Position numbers and translations under genes: made by a program. Positions 1 through 9,329 of a DNA stretch of 17,605 nucleotides are shown here, piece after piece; position 1 is the stretch's first letter, and every line of letters starts with the position of its first letter. The notes below the pieces were generated by a model, which saw only the letters and a program-made list of their open reading frames with translations, ran no database searches and was not told the origin of the DNA. The DNA is from Asterionellopsis glacialis. Its lineage: Eukaryota; Bacillariophyta; Plagiogrammaphyceae; Rhaphoneidales; Asterionellopsidaceae. Where the stretch lies: positions 1 through 17,605 of the forward strand of contig WKLE02001762.1 of assembly GCA_014885115.2 (NCBI GenBank). The letters run 5' to 3'.

Positions 1-630
1 TAGTAACAAAGAATCTCCCAGGTTTCCTCGTTTCAAAGTATCTCTCAAGGATACAATCGAAGCGATAAGTGTAAGAAAGTATAACGCCTTACAATTCAGC
101 TTTATGGTTCTCTAGTCGGATTAGATAGCAACGAAAGAAGAGGAAGAAGAGAAAAAGCATAACAAAAACAGTCCGAGTTACTCATGATGCCGGTACAGTA
201 TTGTAACATGCATATACAAAAAAATACGAGTCACAATACCACTTTGTTTATATCTTTCGGGACAAAGCAATAAAGTGTTTGACTGCACAAGAGAATAAAT
301 CTATAATTCGCACAACAAGGCAAAAGGAGCTTTTGTCATTTGCTTCTTGGACTACTGCAGAGGCAAATCAAACCACCACCACTCGTGCGAATTCACTTTT
401 TTCAAACACTTATTTATTCTTACTACCTCATCTTTACGTTAACGAGATTTACCAGCATCATATCGATACAATTGAAGAGGTTTCAACAAAGCAGGCCGGT
501 GTGAGTAAGAAGAATAAGATGGTTTCAAAGTTTTTCTAAAAACTAAGGCCAGTCAAGAAATTAAGCACCGTCAGTGAAAGTTCCAGTTGACGGGAAGAAA
601 ATGGCCTTGATTATTATTTGTCCAAAACCA
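1..630. other. Intergenic stretch, no supported gene
   Basis: AT-rich sequence with frequent stops on both strands. The longest plus-strand opening, starting near 279, has no sensible composition and no recognisable motif. A frame open from base 2 to a stop at 113-115 (37 codons) could be the tail of a gene lying to the left, but a run of that length is expected by chance. I see no RNA gene or clear repeat. Confidence 0.5.
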
Positions 631-1078
631 TCAATGGAGATAGACTTCCTCGCAGAAACAGGGGAGGATGTCGTCCAACTCGGCCTTGTCATCTTCGAAA
701 AGTGGTCTCAGCCACAAATCAGGTAGACAAACACATACGTAGGCATGGCAAGAATAGTACTGCTCACTTACATCCTATATATAATACACATTTTTATTGC
801 TTCATGTCGAACATGCATATTCCTGTGAAAGGGTGGTTGGTGTCTTACTTTCGATGAGCCACGGCCTTGTTGACACCCAAAACGATGGTTTCAGATGGCA
901 ACACGGAGCCTTCCATAATGTCAGAGAAGGCCTTTTCAATGGTCTACTCACTGTTGTATTGCCGCACTGTAATCCAGCCACTTCCCTCCATGCAAAACGT
1001 GCGTCCAAACTCTTTCATGTTCACTCGCAACTTTTCCTGTCCCCACTTCTTCGTGTTCTCACACCGAAGTGTCCAACG
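631..1078 (-). pseudogene. Possible decayed two-exon coding fragment, family unknown
   Basis: On the minus strand a frame runs from 1078 to 849. It has one internal TAG (946-944) and its composition is protein-like; segments include KKWGQEKLRV, EFGRTFCMEGSGWITVRQYN and EGSVLPSETIVLGVNKAVAH. At 848 a donor-like GTAAGA follows. An AG at 708-707 closes a possible 142-bp intron. Joining 1078..849 to 706..631 keeps the frame (230+76 nt, 102 codons) and ends in an acidic tail (FEDDKAELDDIL) with a TGA at 633-631. The matching splice frame supports former coding function. The TAG and the lack of a start suggest a truncated pseudogene. I do not recognise the family. It lies just downstream of the S1 gene on the same strand but is too far and too broken to be part of it. 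Confidence 0.35.
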
Positions 1079-1432
1079 TTAATTCAATTTCAAATTGACA
1101 CAAAAAGTCAAATCATTAAAAAATGAATATTGACGTTTAGTCTAAACCACATTTAGATTTACATCTACCTAGTAGTGTGGCTCTGAAGTAACAATTCGTC
1201 GTACGTTTACCACATTAGTCCTCGACAGGATTGTTTGAAGGGATGTGGCATATCAAATGCAAAAAAAAAATGTCGACATTCACCGTATCTTTGCAAAGAT
1301 GACCAATTGGTTCATTCGATACAGTAATTTGTAGTCATACACAAGTCTGCATTTGAAAAATAAGTCATGTGCGACGAGTTCATCTTTCTCTTTAGTTGAT
1401 ATCCAGAAGACTGAAAACGAACGCAAGGTCCT
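1079..1432. other. Intergenic, 3' flank of the S1-domain gene
   Basis: AT-rich sequence holding the likely 3' UTR of the minus-strand S1 gene. It has an A10 run near 1261. No coding frame, hairpin or repeat stands out. Confidence 0.4.
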
Positions 1433-2836
1433 CTAGTACATACCAAGCCCCAGAGAATCTTCAATGTCGCGGTCTTCGTCATATTCATCATAATCTTCAT
1501 AGTCATTATATCCATCTACTTCTTCTTCTTCGTCGTCGTCACTGCCTTTATTATCAACTGGAGCGGATGTGTCAAGAGCCGCAAATTCTGCCCATGCAGC
1601 AGCCTCGTCCTCAGAAATATAGTTCTTAGCTATTTTTGCTGCCTTTTCCTTTTCCTCGACTTCTTTTTGCTTCGCACCTTCTTGCTGTTTAAGTTCTTCT
1701 GCTGCTGCCTCTTTCACATCGTTTGGGAAATCAAGGAACAGACGTTTCTTTTGATTCTCAAGTACCTGAACTCGGACACGTGCACCCCGTTCGAGTCCCG
1801 CTTCTTGTAATCCTTTCTCCTTGTCAATGTATTGACCCATCAGATCTGCAACTTTTTGAATATGCAGCAATCCATTGCGATTAGCACCAACGTCAATAAA
1901 GGCTCCGTATGGTTCAACATTGACAACGGTACCCTCAAGCTCCTGGTGAATTTTTAAGGATGAGGCAGGGATCATGGATTCTTTCGATTTAACCGTGTAA
2001 TCTACATCTTCCAAACTTGTCATCACCTCAAATCTACCAGCTTCTGGGAAGATCCTACTAACGTAAAGTTCTACTCCATCCTTTTTCTGTCGAAATCGGC
2101 TTGACTTTTTCTGTGCTACCGACTTTTTCATATTCCGTTTTCCTAACCGCATCATTCCATTGACAATTTTCCATTCTCCATCGCTATCAATCTTTCCTAC
2201 TCCACAATCGAAGAAGACTGCGTGCAATATATTTCAAAAATGAATATCAAATTTTAGTGTTATCCTCGGAGAAGAAGGAGAAAAGGAATATGCACTGTGA
2301 GTGAGACTCGTATGTTTCCGTTTTTGCCTACCGTACATACCTTTTGGTCCTGTTTTACCGTCAAGCAAATCTTGAAATACAACTCCAGTCAAGTTTTGTC
2401 TAACCTGCAAATCTTCAAACTTTATTCTTTCTTCCCACCAGCCATTAGGTGGTCGCCAAAAACAAAGTTTTGGTCCATTATTAGTAGTTGCAACGTCATC
2501 GCCGTCCTTATCTGTTATCTTGTCCGTCACAATCTCGCCCTGAGAAGAAGAGGTCGACGACCAAAGGGTGATTTTCTTATCCTGACCTTGTTGGTTTAAA
2601 GGTAAAAGTGGAGTAGAATCCCTTTCGGTACGAGACATGTAAGCACAATTGTGCGAAGAAACAAATCTGACTCCGACCTGAAAAGCCATTCCCTGTGAGA
2701 AAATCATGGATGCCACCAAAAGTAAAGAATGAAGAACATTATAATTCAAAAAATTGATACTTTTCGACAATACAAAATGTGAATGCCGTTGCAGTAATCT
2801 ACGTTTCTCATTCCTTTCATTTTCATGTATGCCCAT
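1433..2836 (-). CDS. Plastid-targeted S1-domain RNA-binding protein (two exons)
   Basis: Two minus-strand exons, 2836..2341 and 2217..1433, are joined across a 123-bp intron in phase 1. They give 426 aa. Residues 34-50 form a hydrophobic signal-peptide core followed by GMA|FQ, the A|F cleavage motif typical of preproteins imported into secondary red plastids. After a spacer, a degenerate first S1 (OB-fold) module spans about 146-240; the splice junction lies inside it (GKTGPK|VFFDCGVGK). A clear S1 domain spans about 257-330 and includes GTVVNVEPYGAFIDVG, GLLHI and KKRLFLDF. A charged Lys/Glu segment and a very acidic Asp/Glu tail follow. Proteins of this type bind plastid or ribosome-associated RNA in plants and algae; the exact role here is inferred from the domains and targeting only. 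The start is the first in-frame Met. It leaves about 30 residues before the signal core, so an internal start or an unseen upstream exon is possible. Stop is TAG. Confidence 0.8.
2218..2340 (-). other. Spliceosomal intron in the S1-domain gene
   Basis: The donor G|GTATGT is at 2340-2335 and the acceptor GCACGCAG ends at 2218. Removing it joins two open frames (496+785 nt = 427 codons including stop) and restores a continuous S1 beta-barrel. Reading through instead leads to unrelated low-quality sequence before a stop. Confidence 0.8.
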
Positions 2837-2980
2837 CTTGGTCTATATGCTTAACTGCATTCGCACCCAATCTATTTCGTTGTTATTCGTCAATGAGAAC
2901 GTTTCAAAAGGATGGTAGCCAGGATGAGTGGTTCCGTACAGACTATTTTTTTATTCCAAGGCCCATCCTAACGCACGGTG
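2837..2980. other. Upstream flank of the S1-domain gene
   Basis: Short intergenic sequence between the minus-strand S1 gene start and the fold-back element. It must hold the S1 promoter unless that lies inside the repeat. I see no TATA box or other recognisable motif. Confidence 0.35.
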
Positions 2981-3470
2981 ATACGAAATACGAAAGCCGG
3001 TCTGTCTCGTACCAGGTAGTTCGTACGCACCGAAAATTACCAACCACGGTACGTACGAAATACGAAAACAAAACCGGGCCGTATCGTGTTCGAAAACACG
3101 AATAACGAAACAAAGTATTATTATTTTTTCTTTCATTAAAAAAACAACAACAACAAACCAATATTTAAAAAGAACATATATTCATCAATTGATTTTTTTC
3201 TATTTTTTTTTACTTTGCATTTGATTGTTGTTTTTGTCACTTATATAATAATATGACTGATTTTTTGGGCTTGTTACTGTCATTGTCTTTGTGTTGTCGA
3301 TTCGTGTTGTTCTGCGTTGTTTCGTGCTGTATCTCGTGTTGTGTATGTTGTTGGGTGGAACAAAACTTGAAAAGGGAGCGACTGACATACAAAGGCGAGT
3401 TCCGATTTCGTACGATAAATCGGAGCACGAGGTTTTCGTATCCACTCGCAAAAAAAATACGAAGCAAGGA
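2981..3470. repeat. AT-rich fold-back (MITE-like) element with imperfect inverted arms
   Basis: The left arm is A/C-rich on the plus strand and the right arm T/G-rich. The left-arm TACGAAATACGAAA occurs twice (2982-2995 and 3054-3067, period 72). Reverse-complement relatives appear on the right around 3409-3435 (ATTTCGTACGATA, GTTTTCGTAT). A longer match pairs 3091-3115 with 3287-3315 (CTTTGT...ATTCGTGTT). Innermost, an AACAACAACAAC tract near 3147 faces a TTGTTGTTTTTG tract near 3227. The centre is nearly pure A/T. No coding capacity is visible. The arms are imperfect and exact ends and target-site duplications are not clear, so the limits are approximate. The short GT-rich part (about 3286-3350) also reads as a degenerate tandem repeat of CGTGTTGT-like units. 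Confidence 0.45.
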
Positions 3471-3775
3471 GGCAGGTGAGTTATTTTTTATATCTAATCT
3501 GGACAGAACGTTCGATCACGACTGAATCAGACTCAAACTGACGTAAGCAATTTTTACTCACTTACTTTATTCCTATTTCTCGAAATATTCCCATCTCTAA
3601 TTTTATTGTCCAACACCTTTCAGGTCTCAAAGAATCGCCAAGATTTCAAGAAAATCATTCTGCAGTAACGACCTGAGACCAGAGACGTTTCCTGGTGCTT
3701 CAAATAATATAATAATTTAATAGTTGATACAGTGTCCAACTCCCTTCATTCGTATTCTTTATAAACTAAATCAAC
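3471..3775. other. Upstream region of the HAD hydrolase gene
   Basis: AT-rich leader and promoter region. A short inverted pair, GGTCTCA near 3622 and TGAGACC near 3673, is present. The sequence just before the ATG contains TTATAAAC (near 3759) and is followed closely by the start in context CAACATGG. No other element is recognised. Confidence 0.35.
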
Positions 3776-4741
3776 ATGGTGTCGTCCGATCAATCAAGGA
3801 ATTCTTCTTCTTCGTTCGAAATGCATTCGTCGTTCGCAGACTTGGTCGACCGATACGATGGTTTTATTTTAGATCAATTTGGTGTAATGCATAATGGATC
3901 GCATGGATTAGAGGGTGCACCTGAATGCGTCAAAGAATTATATGCCAAGGGTAAAAGACTTATCATTTTATCAAACTCATCATCTTCCACCAAGGCGTGT
4001 CTTGCTAAATTACCTAAATTAGGATTTGATCCAACACATTTATTTGGTGCAGTTACGAGTGGTGAGGAAGCATCGCACCATATAGCCAAACATCTCCAAA
4101 ACAAAAAGGCATTATGGATTACATGGGAAACTCCTAAAAGTCCAAGTCCTTATGATTTTTTAAAACAATGCGGCAATGTAGATATTACAGATAATGTAGA
4201 GGATGCTGACTTCATTTTAGTACATGGTGCAGAAGTCTTACGCGGACCAGGTGAAGATGGTGTTGCCAAGGAAATTTCTCTGGGGTCCTTCTTGACAACA
4301 GGAGATACGGATGAAGTCATTGATCCCTTATTACAGAAATGCAAAGAACGAAATATACCCATGGTTTGTGCAAATCCTGATTTTATTATGGTCAAACCTG
4401 ATGGATCGAAAGGGCACATGCCTGGAAAGATTTCACGCCGATATGAAGAATTAGGTGGGACATGTGTATCATTCGGCAAGCCTCATGTACCGCACTTCGA
4501 GGCATGTATACGTGATTTGGATCTACCCAGAGAAAAGGTCGTGCATGTCGGTGATTCACTTCATCATGATGTAGCAGGTGCCAATGCCACCGGTATTTCA
4601 AGTGCATTTGTAGTGGGTGGTGTTCATCGTGAAGAATTGGGATGCGAACTGGGGACATTGCCTACCAAAGATGAATTGGAGAAATTGTTTTTGAAACATA
4701 AAGAAACCCCTACACATGTTGTTCCAATGTTGAAAATGTGA
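3776..4741 (+). CDS. HAD-superfamily subclass IIA hydrolase (TIGR01459-like phosphatase)
   Basis: This 321-aa protein has the layout of HAD-IIA phosphatases with a C2 cap, the group that includes NagD and phosphoglycolate/pyridoxal phosphatases. Motif I is FILDQFGVMHNG: the nucleophile Asp33 is present, but the usual second Asp of DxD is replaced by Phe35, as in the DxFGV subgroup (TIGR01459). Motif II is IILSNSS with Ser66. Motif III is Lys235 in SFGKPH. Motif IV is VGDSLHHDVAG with Asp260 and Asp265. The substrate cannot be told. The N-terminus is Ser-rich, without an obvious transit peptide, so a cytosolic location is the simplest inference. The start ATG has A at -3 and G at +4; Met16 is a weaker alternative. 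The frame has no introns and ends in TGA, which shows TGA works as a stop in this genome. Confidence 0.85.
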   Translation: MVSSDQSRNSSSSFEMHSSFADLVDRYDGFILDQFGVMHNGSHGLEGAPECVKELYAKGKRLIILSNSSSSTKACLAKLPKLGFDPTHLFGAVTSGEEASHHIAKHLQNKKALWITWETPKSPSPYDFLKQCGNVDITDNVEDADFILVHGAEVLRGPGEDGVAKEISLGSFLTTGDTDEVIDPLLQKCKERNIPMVCANPDFIMVKPDGSKGHMPGKISRRYEELGGTCVSFGKPHVPHFEACIRDLDLPREKVVHVGDSLHHDVAGANATGISSAFVVGGVHREELGCELGTLPTKDELEKLFLKHKETPTHVVPMLKM

Positions 4742-5007
4742 GGCGCTTTTCACTTGAACAGGCATAGTCTAGGCTGAACATAATAAACCGCAATAAAATT
4801 AGTGCGTTCGCTGTCATCACTTAAACACACAACAGTACGTATCGAAATAGAGAAGACTGCAAAGTAGCTAAGGAAAACGCGCATCGTGTTGTACAGCAGT
4901 CTCTAAATAATAATTTGTTTGTTTCCTGGATGAAGACATCAACAACCTTTGTACTACACCTCAAATAAGTCTGCCTGCTCCAGTCCAATATCGAGTCAAT
5001 AATTTTC
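4742..5007. other. 3' flank of the HAD gene with possible poly(A) signals
   Basis: AATAAA occurs at 4782-4787 and 4792-4797, about 40-50 nt after the HAD stop, and could direct polyadenylation. The rest up to the L3 fragment is unremarkable non-coding sequence. Confidence 0.35.
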
Positions 5008-5235
5008 TTAGTTTTGCTCCGAGGCAAGAGGACCCAAGAACTTGGCCTTTTCGTCGGCAGTTTGGAAACGACCGTGACCAAGCTTGGAGCTGGTATCGAT
5101 GAACTTGATATCGATGGTCTCGAGATGCTTGCCAGAACAATGGTTCATCATCGACTTACGAATGATAGGGGGGGCGCTTCTTCTTGACACCGGCAACGCC
5201 ACCCTTGAGCATGACCCAGTCTCACGGACAAATGG
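5008..5235 (-). pseudogene. RPL3: Ribosomal protein L3 (uL3) gene fragment, C-terminal end
   Basis: Read on the minus strand, the last 40 or so codons match the C-terminus of eukaryotic cytosolic L3: [14 protein letters not shown], then [17 protein letters not shown], and a TAA at 5010-5008. L3 normally binds 25S rRNA near the peptidyl-transferase centre. Upstream the match continues as [15 protein letters not shown] but in another frame. A shift lies in the run of seven G (5168-5174, minus-strand C7), next to an extra Lys codon, and a second shift with an in-frame TGA lies near 5222-5226. Only about the last 70 of the roughly 390 codons of L3 are present, so this is a dead fragment and a working copy must lie elsewhere. 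The minus strand after the stop shows no poly(A) tract, which argues against an mRNA retrocopy. Confidence 0.8.
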
Positions 5236-6344
5236 CTTCTAAGATGCTCTTTCCGATATCCTTCGAGGAAGAGGGTGGTACAGTACTTGATAATACACCT
5301 TTTGGTTTCTAATATCGTATGAGTAAATAATTGATGTTGAGAAGTATCACGATCTTTTGTACTGGTTGCAATACCCCTAACGCTATTCGTACATGATGCA
5401 AGCAGTTGTATTCCAATTCAGTTTTCTCCCAAGATGCGAATGTTTGGATGCACATGATGATAACCATGAGAAGTATCTTTGGGGTATTGCTATGGAAGTG
5501 ACCATACTATCGAATGATGATCATTGGAAAATAGAAGAATATTTGACACGATTTCGTTTCTTTGCAAGAAAGTTTATTTACTCATATTGTCTAGCGCGAC
5601 AAATTAGTTGTTTGGAGATATGTAATCGTCTAACAATGGCATTTATTATATTTCTGACACCGTGAACATCGAACAAAGACATTGCAATCATTCATCCTCC
5701 ATGCACACACAGCTTGCTTTTGTCTCTTTTGCAAAAAGCTGATGTTTGATCTTTCAAAGGATTCCATGTTCATATCCGAAAAAAGAGAAGGCTCCACGAG
5801 GATGCTCGTGCCTGGTACTGTATTCCTTCGCGGAGCACATACCGCCGGTAAGGATTCTCATTATTATTCTTAAAAAAAAACGAACCAAATGACACGTACT
5901 GTAGCTTGAAGTTCCATCTTCCCGACGAACTATGATTTTTTTTTATGATGGGTACAGGGGTTATATTGCTGGGTATAATAATAGTTAGTATACATATAAA
6001 AGAATACTATTGATTCCCATCATCGCAATTGAGAAGACTCTACTATTAAGACTAAACAAATCATTAGGGTGTCTTTTTATGTCTTCCCCTATGTTCAAAA
6101 CAATTTCTATTCTAATATGTTACGTCACGAAAGTCCCTAACAATTATGCCTCATCTGATCAGTATTTATTGTACTTTGTAAACAACTCGTAGACAATATT
6201 ATACGAGTACATCATGTTTAACTCTTTCAACTCTTTTTTCCATCATGTTTGTCTTCAATCAACACCCCTACAATACGCACTCACTTTGTATCGCAACTCT
6301 CATTTCAAGCATACAGTAAAGAAGATAAAAAGGAAAGCTACAGC
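5236..6344. other. Gene-free stretch upstream of the LRR gene
   Basis: Mostly AT-rich sequence with no convincing coding frame on either strand. A short island at about 5789-5856 is clearly more GC- and CpG-rich than its surroundings and ends in CCGGTAAGG, which resembles an exon end plus splice donor. It may be a fragment of another gene, but I do not recognise its product. The promoter of the LRR gene should lie in the last few hundred bases; no TATA box or other motif stands out. Confidence 0.4.
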
Positions 6345-8858
6345 ATGGTTTGGTCATCGTTGGCAAAAGCATTCAGCGGTCTCAATGAAACAGATGAAAA
6401 TGCTGTCCGAGACATTCTTAAGAATGTAGGACTCGATGAACAACATTTATGGTCAACTGCGTTGGTAGGGAAGGATGGTCGAGTGGGGGAACTTCACCTT
6501 CAAAATTTGACACATATAAAAACCATACCTAAAACTATCCATAAATTGGATCGTCTTTCCCTTCTGGATCTCTCCAATTGTTATCAATTAGAAACGCTTC
6601 CAAATGAAATTGAAATGTTACAAAATCTAAAAGCATTGAATTTGAATGGTTGTTCTGCAATTGAACAATTACCCATTGAAATAGGGTCACTCAAGTCCTT
6701 ACAGGAGTTGAATTTAGCTGGATGCAAGAATTTAATGCAATTGCCAAGAGAAGTAGGTAAACTTAAAATCTTGGATGTTTTGAATTTAGCATCATGTTCG
6801 AAACTTGTGCAAGTTCCACGCGAAATTGAATCTCTATCCAAATTAAGTCGCATTCATTTAAATGGATGTTTTTCTCTTGTAGAATTACCACCGGAAATTG
6901 GAAATATATCGAATCTTCGTTCTTTGGATATGCGTGATTGTGTCCAATTAAAACAATTACCATTGGAGATTGGACGATTGTCACAAATTAAAAAACTGGA
7001 TTTGTCAGGCTGTATCCGATTAAAGTCTCTTCCCTCTACCTTGGGTGAAATGAAATTAAAGGAACTGAATTTAAGGCTATGCCGTAGAGTTACGTATCTA
7101 CCCAAAGAAATTGGGAAGATTGTAACATTGGAGACTCTTAGACTGCGGAATTGTGCAAGACTCAAGGGATTGCCGTACGAGATTGGACAACTCTGTCAAC
7201 TTGGTACACTTGATCTTAGTTTCTGCTCACAAATCCAAATGTTACCCGAAACCATCAGTCAATTATCACAATTGAAAATTCTCGACCTTGCGCATTGAAC
7301 CCGTCTTGAATACTTGCCGCCATCCGTGGCACAACTAGACAAAGTCAAGGAATTAGATATTCGATACTGTTATCGATTAGAGTCCATACCATCTGAAATG
7401 ACCAACACATTACCCAACCTGGTTATCAAGACAAATACAAACTTATTATTATCCGCGTTACCTGACACTAGCAAAGACATAATAGATCATCAATTGAAAG
7501 ATGAACGAATCGATGCAGACAATGAGTCAGATGCAAAAGGTGGAGGGGCTGTTGCTTTTTCCAGGAAAAATGTCAGTCAAAGAACATCAAGAGAAATAAT
7601 GAAATTATCACAACTGTATCAATCAGATCATTTTACTTATGAACTTATCAACGAAGAGGATAGATTGACTGTACAGCATATATTGAAATGTGGTGGTGTG
7701 CATCGTCCTCAAGATGAAATTCGTTCACGTGTGGTTGTAAATGAATATGGTCGAGTAATTGAACTCAATTTGACCTTATGCGACCAACTACAAACATTCG
7801 ATCCAAATGATATTGAACAACTTTCTGACCTTCAAGTGTTAAATCTTACCAATTGCAAAGCTTTACAAGGATTCCCCTCAAACTTCTGTGCTACATTACA
7901 ATCATTGGAAGATTTGAATCTCAAAGGGTGTGTAAGCCTTCGAGAACTCCCACATGATCTGAATGTACTATCCAATCTCAAAATACTGAATTTACATCAG
8001 TGTCGAAGGTTAAAATCACTTTGTCCCTTCAAATCACCATCGGCATCACTTCCAATCCATCTGGAAGAACTTGATTTACGTGATTGCTATACACTTTCTG
8101 AAACACTACTCCCATCCTGCGTGTTACGATTACCAAAATTACGAAAGCTTTCCTTGGGTTGGTGTTGTCGAAAGTTTACAATAGGTCCAGCACAAGAAGA
8201 ATTCATAATGAATTATTTGGCAGATCTTACATCGCTTCCGCCTGGCATTGAGTTATTGTCCTCAAGTTTAGAAGTTTTAGATTTGGACCATTGTCCTTGG
8301 TTGCAGAGTCTACCCAAAGAAATTGGACATCTTGAGAAATTGAATACCCTGATTGTGTCACATTGTCCTAATCTTATATGCATACCAAGTGAAATAGGCA
8401 ATTTACATTCCTGCTTACGTACGTTTGATTTGGAAGATTGCACAGGTTTGGAAGTATTACCTGTAGAATTAGAGCAACTATCCATGTTGGAAAGTTTCAA
8501 CATTAGTGGTTGTACGGGTCTTACTAACTTACCACTGGAAGTACAAGCATTCTTGTTCGATTCGAAGCGGCAACAGGGGGGGGATTTAAGAGTTGTTCGA
8601 ACCAATGGATGTGATAAAAGTAATTTATTTAGACGTTCCAAAGGAGCAACACTGAAGGCACTCATGTCCTCCATACGAAAAGGATCCTCATCACGTCGTA
8701 ATAGTAGTGGGTCTACTTCCCTATCATTGGCAGCTGCGATTGTGGCTAATGTAGAACGTGAAAGGTCATCCTCCTCACTATGTTTCAATAACAACCATAA
8801 TAATAATAACAGATCTATGGGATATCTATCCATGTCACGACATCAAATACAAGCATAG
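6345..8858 (+). CDS. Leucine-rich repeat protein of two fused LRR modules, frame broken by one TGA
   Basis: The frame runs 837 codons from ATG 6345 (A at -3, G at +4) to TAG 8856-8858, interrupted only by TGA at codon 318 (7296-7298). The repeats follow LxxLxxLxLxxCxxLxxLPxEIGxL, about 23 residues each, like the Cys-containing LRRs of plant resistance proteins. Module 1 has a cap (ETDENAVRDILK...GRVGELHL) and about 12 Cys-type repeats. After a polar linker (about 7400-7640), module 2 opens with a related cap (EEDRLTVQHILK...GRVIELNL) and about 10 more repeats. It ends in a basic, Ser-rich tail with an Asn/His run. This indicates duplication of an ancestral cap-plus-LRR unit. There is no signal peptide, membrane segment, NB-ARC or kinase domain, so a soluble protein-binding role is inferred. 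If TGA stops translation, the product is 317 aa and the rest is untranslated. An in-frame G8 run (8576-8583) is a possible slippage spot. Confidence 0.75.
7296..7298 (+). other. In-frame TGA at a conserved repeat-cysteine position
   Basis: The codon follows CTCGACCTTGCGCAT and precedes ACCCGTCTTGAA, so the protein reads LDLAH-stop-TRLEYLP. In every other Cys-type repeat of this module the same position is Cys, encoded by TGT or TGC. One third-base change explains the stop. The repeat pattern continues unshifted after it and the frame stays open for 519 more sense codons. Confidence 0.85.
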
Positions 8859-9329
8859 GAGTTATAAGAGAGATCAAAGAAGAGAGATAAAAGAGCAACA
8901 AACAAACTGTATAATAAAAAGAGTATAACAGATAAGTGACGTTCGGCATATTAAGAAATTTATTTTTGTTCTTGTTATATGTACAATGTCTTCTGAATGG
9001 TATATGATAACTTTGACTTGGAAGTGCTTCATTCATATCGAATGTGGAAGATCACCATTTAAACCAAAGTTAAGATGCCTGCCTTTGTTCTTATTTTAGA
9101 TCAATAGTTAGATTCAAAGAACTCATATTTTCTTTCCCATAGTGATTCTGGTAAAATGGGAGGCGTTGCTATATAGGCCAATGAGTTTTTGTCAAGAATT
9201 CAGTCTTGATACCTTCATTTGATTTGGGGACAGATGCATATTATTTTCCAGAAGATACATTTTCTACACAAGGATCTACCTGTAGGGAGCTTGTGTTAGA
9301 ATCCCCAAACCTATATTATTTTGTATATT
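8859..9329. other. 3' flank of the LRR gene, no gene seen
   Basis: AT-rich non-coding sequence expected to contain the LRR 3' UTR. AATAAA-like text occurs near 8914. A hairpin pairs TAACTTTG (9008-9015) with CAAAGTTA (9065-9072). No coding frame is supported. Confidence 0.4.

Noticed and set aside
2..115. Open frame of 37 codons from the left edge that could be the tail of a truncated gene
   Set aside because: Length is within chance expectation and no motif is recognisable.
4150..4658. Minus-strand open frames opposite the HAD hydrolase
   Set aside because: Shadows of a clearly coding plus-strand gene with all HAD motifs.
6584..7165. Minus-strand open frames inside the LRR gene
   Set aside because: Their periodic appearance mirrors the LRR repeats on the plus strand; they are shadows.
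7296..7298. Nuclear genetic code with TGA reassigned
   Set aside because: The HAD and gamma-CA genes both end in TGA at the expected protein lengths, so TGA is a stop here.
9004..9076. Possible SECIS element: ATGA (9004-9007), 8-bp stem TAACTTTG/CAAAGTTA, then GA (9074-9075), in the LRR 3' flank
   Set aside because: One extra base (9073) puts the GA out of register with the ATGA for the required non-canonical quartet, the loop of about 49 nt is too long, and the unpaired AA is not at the usual distance. Treated as a chance hairpin.
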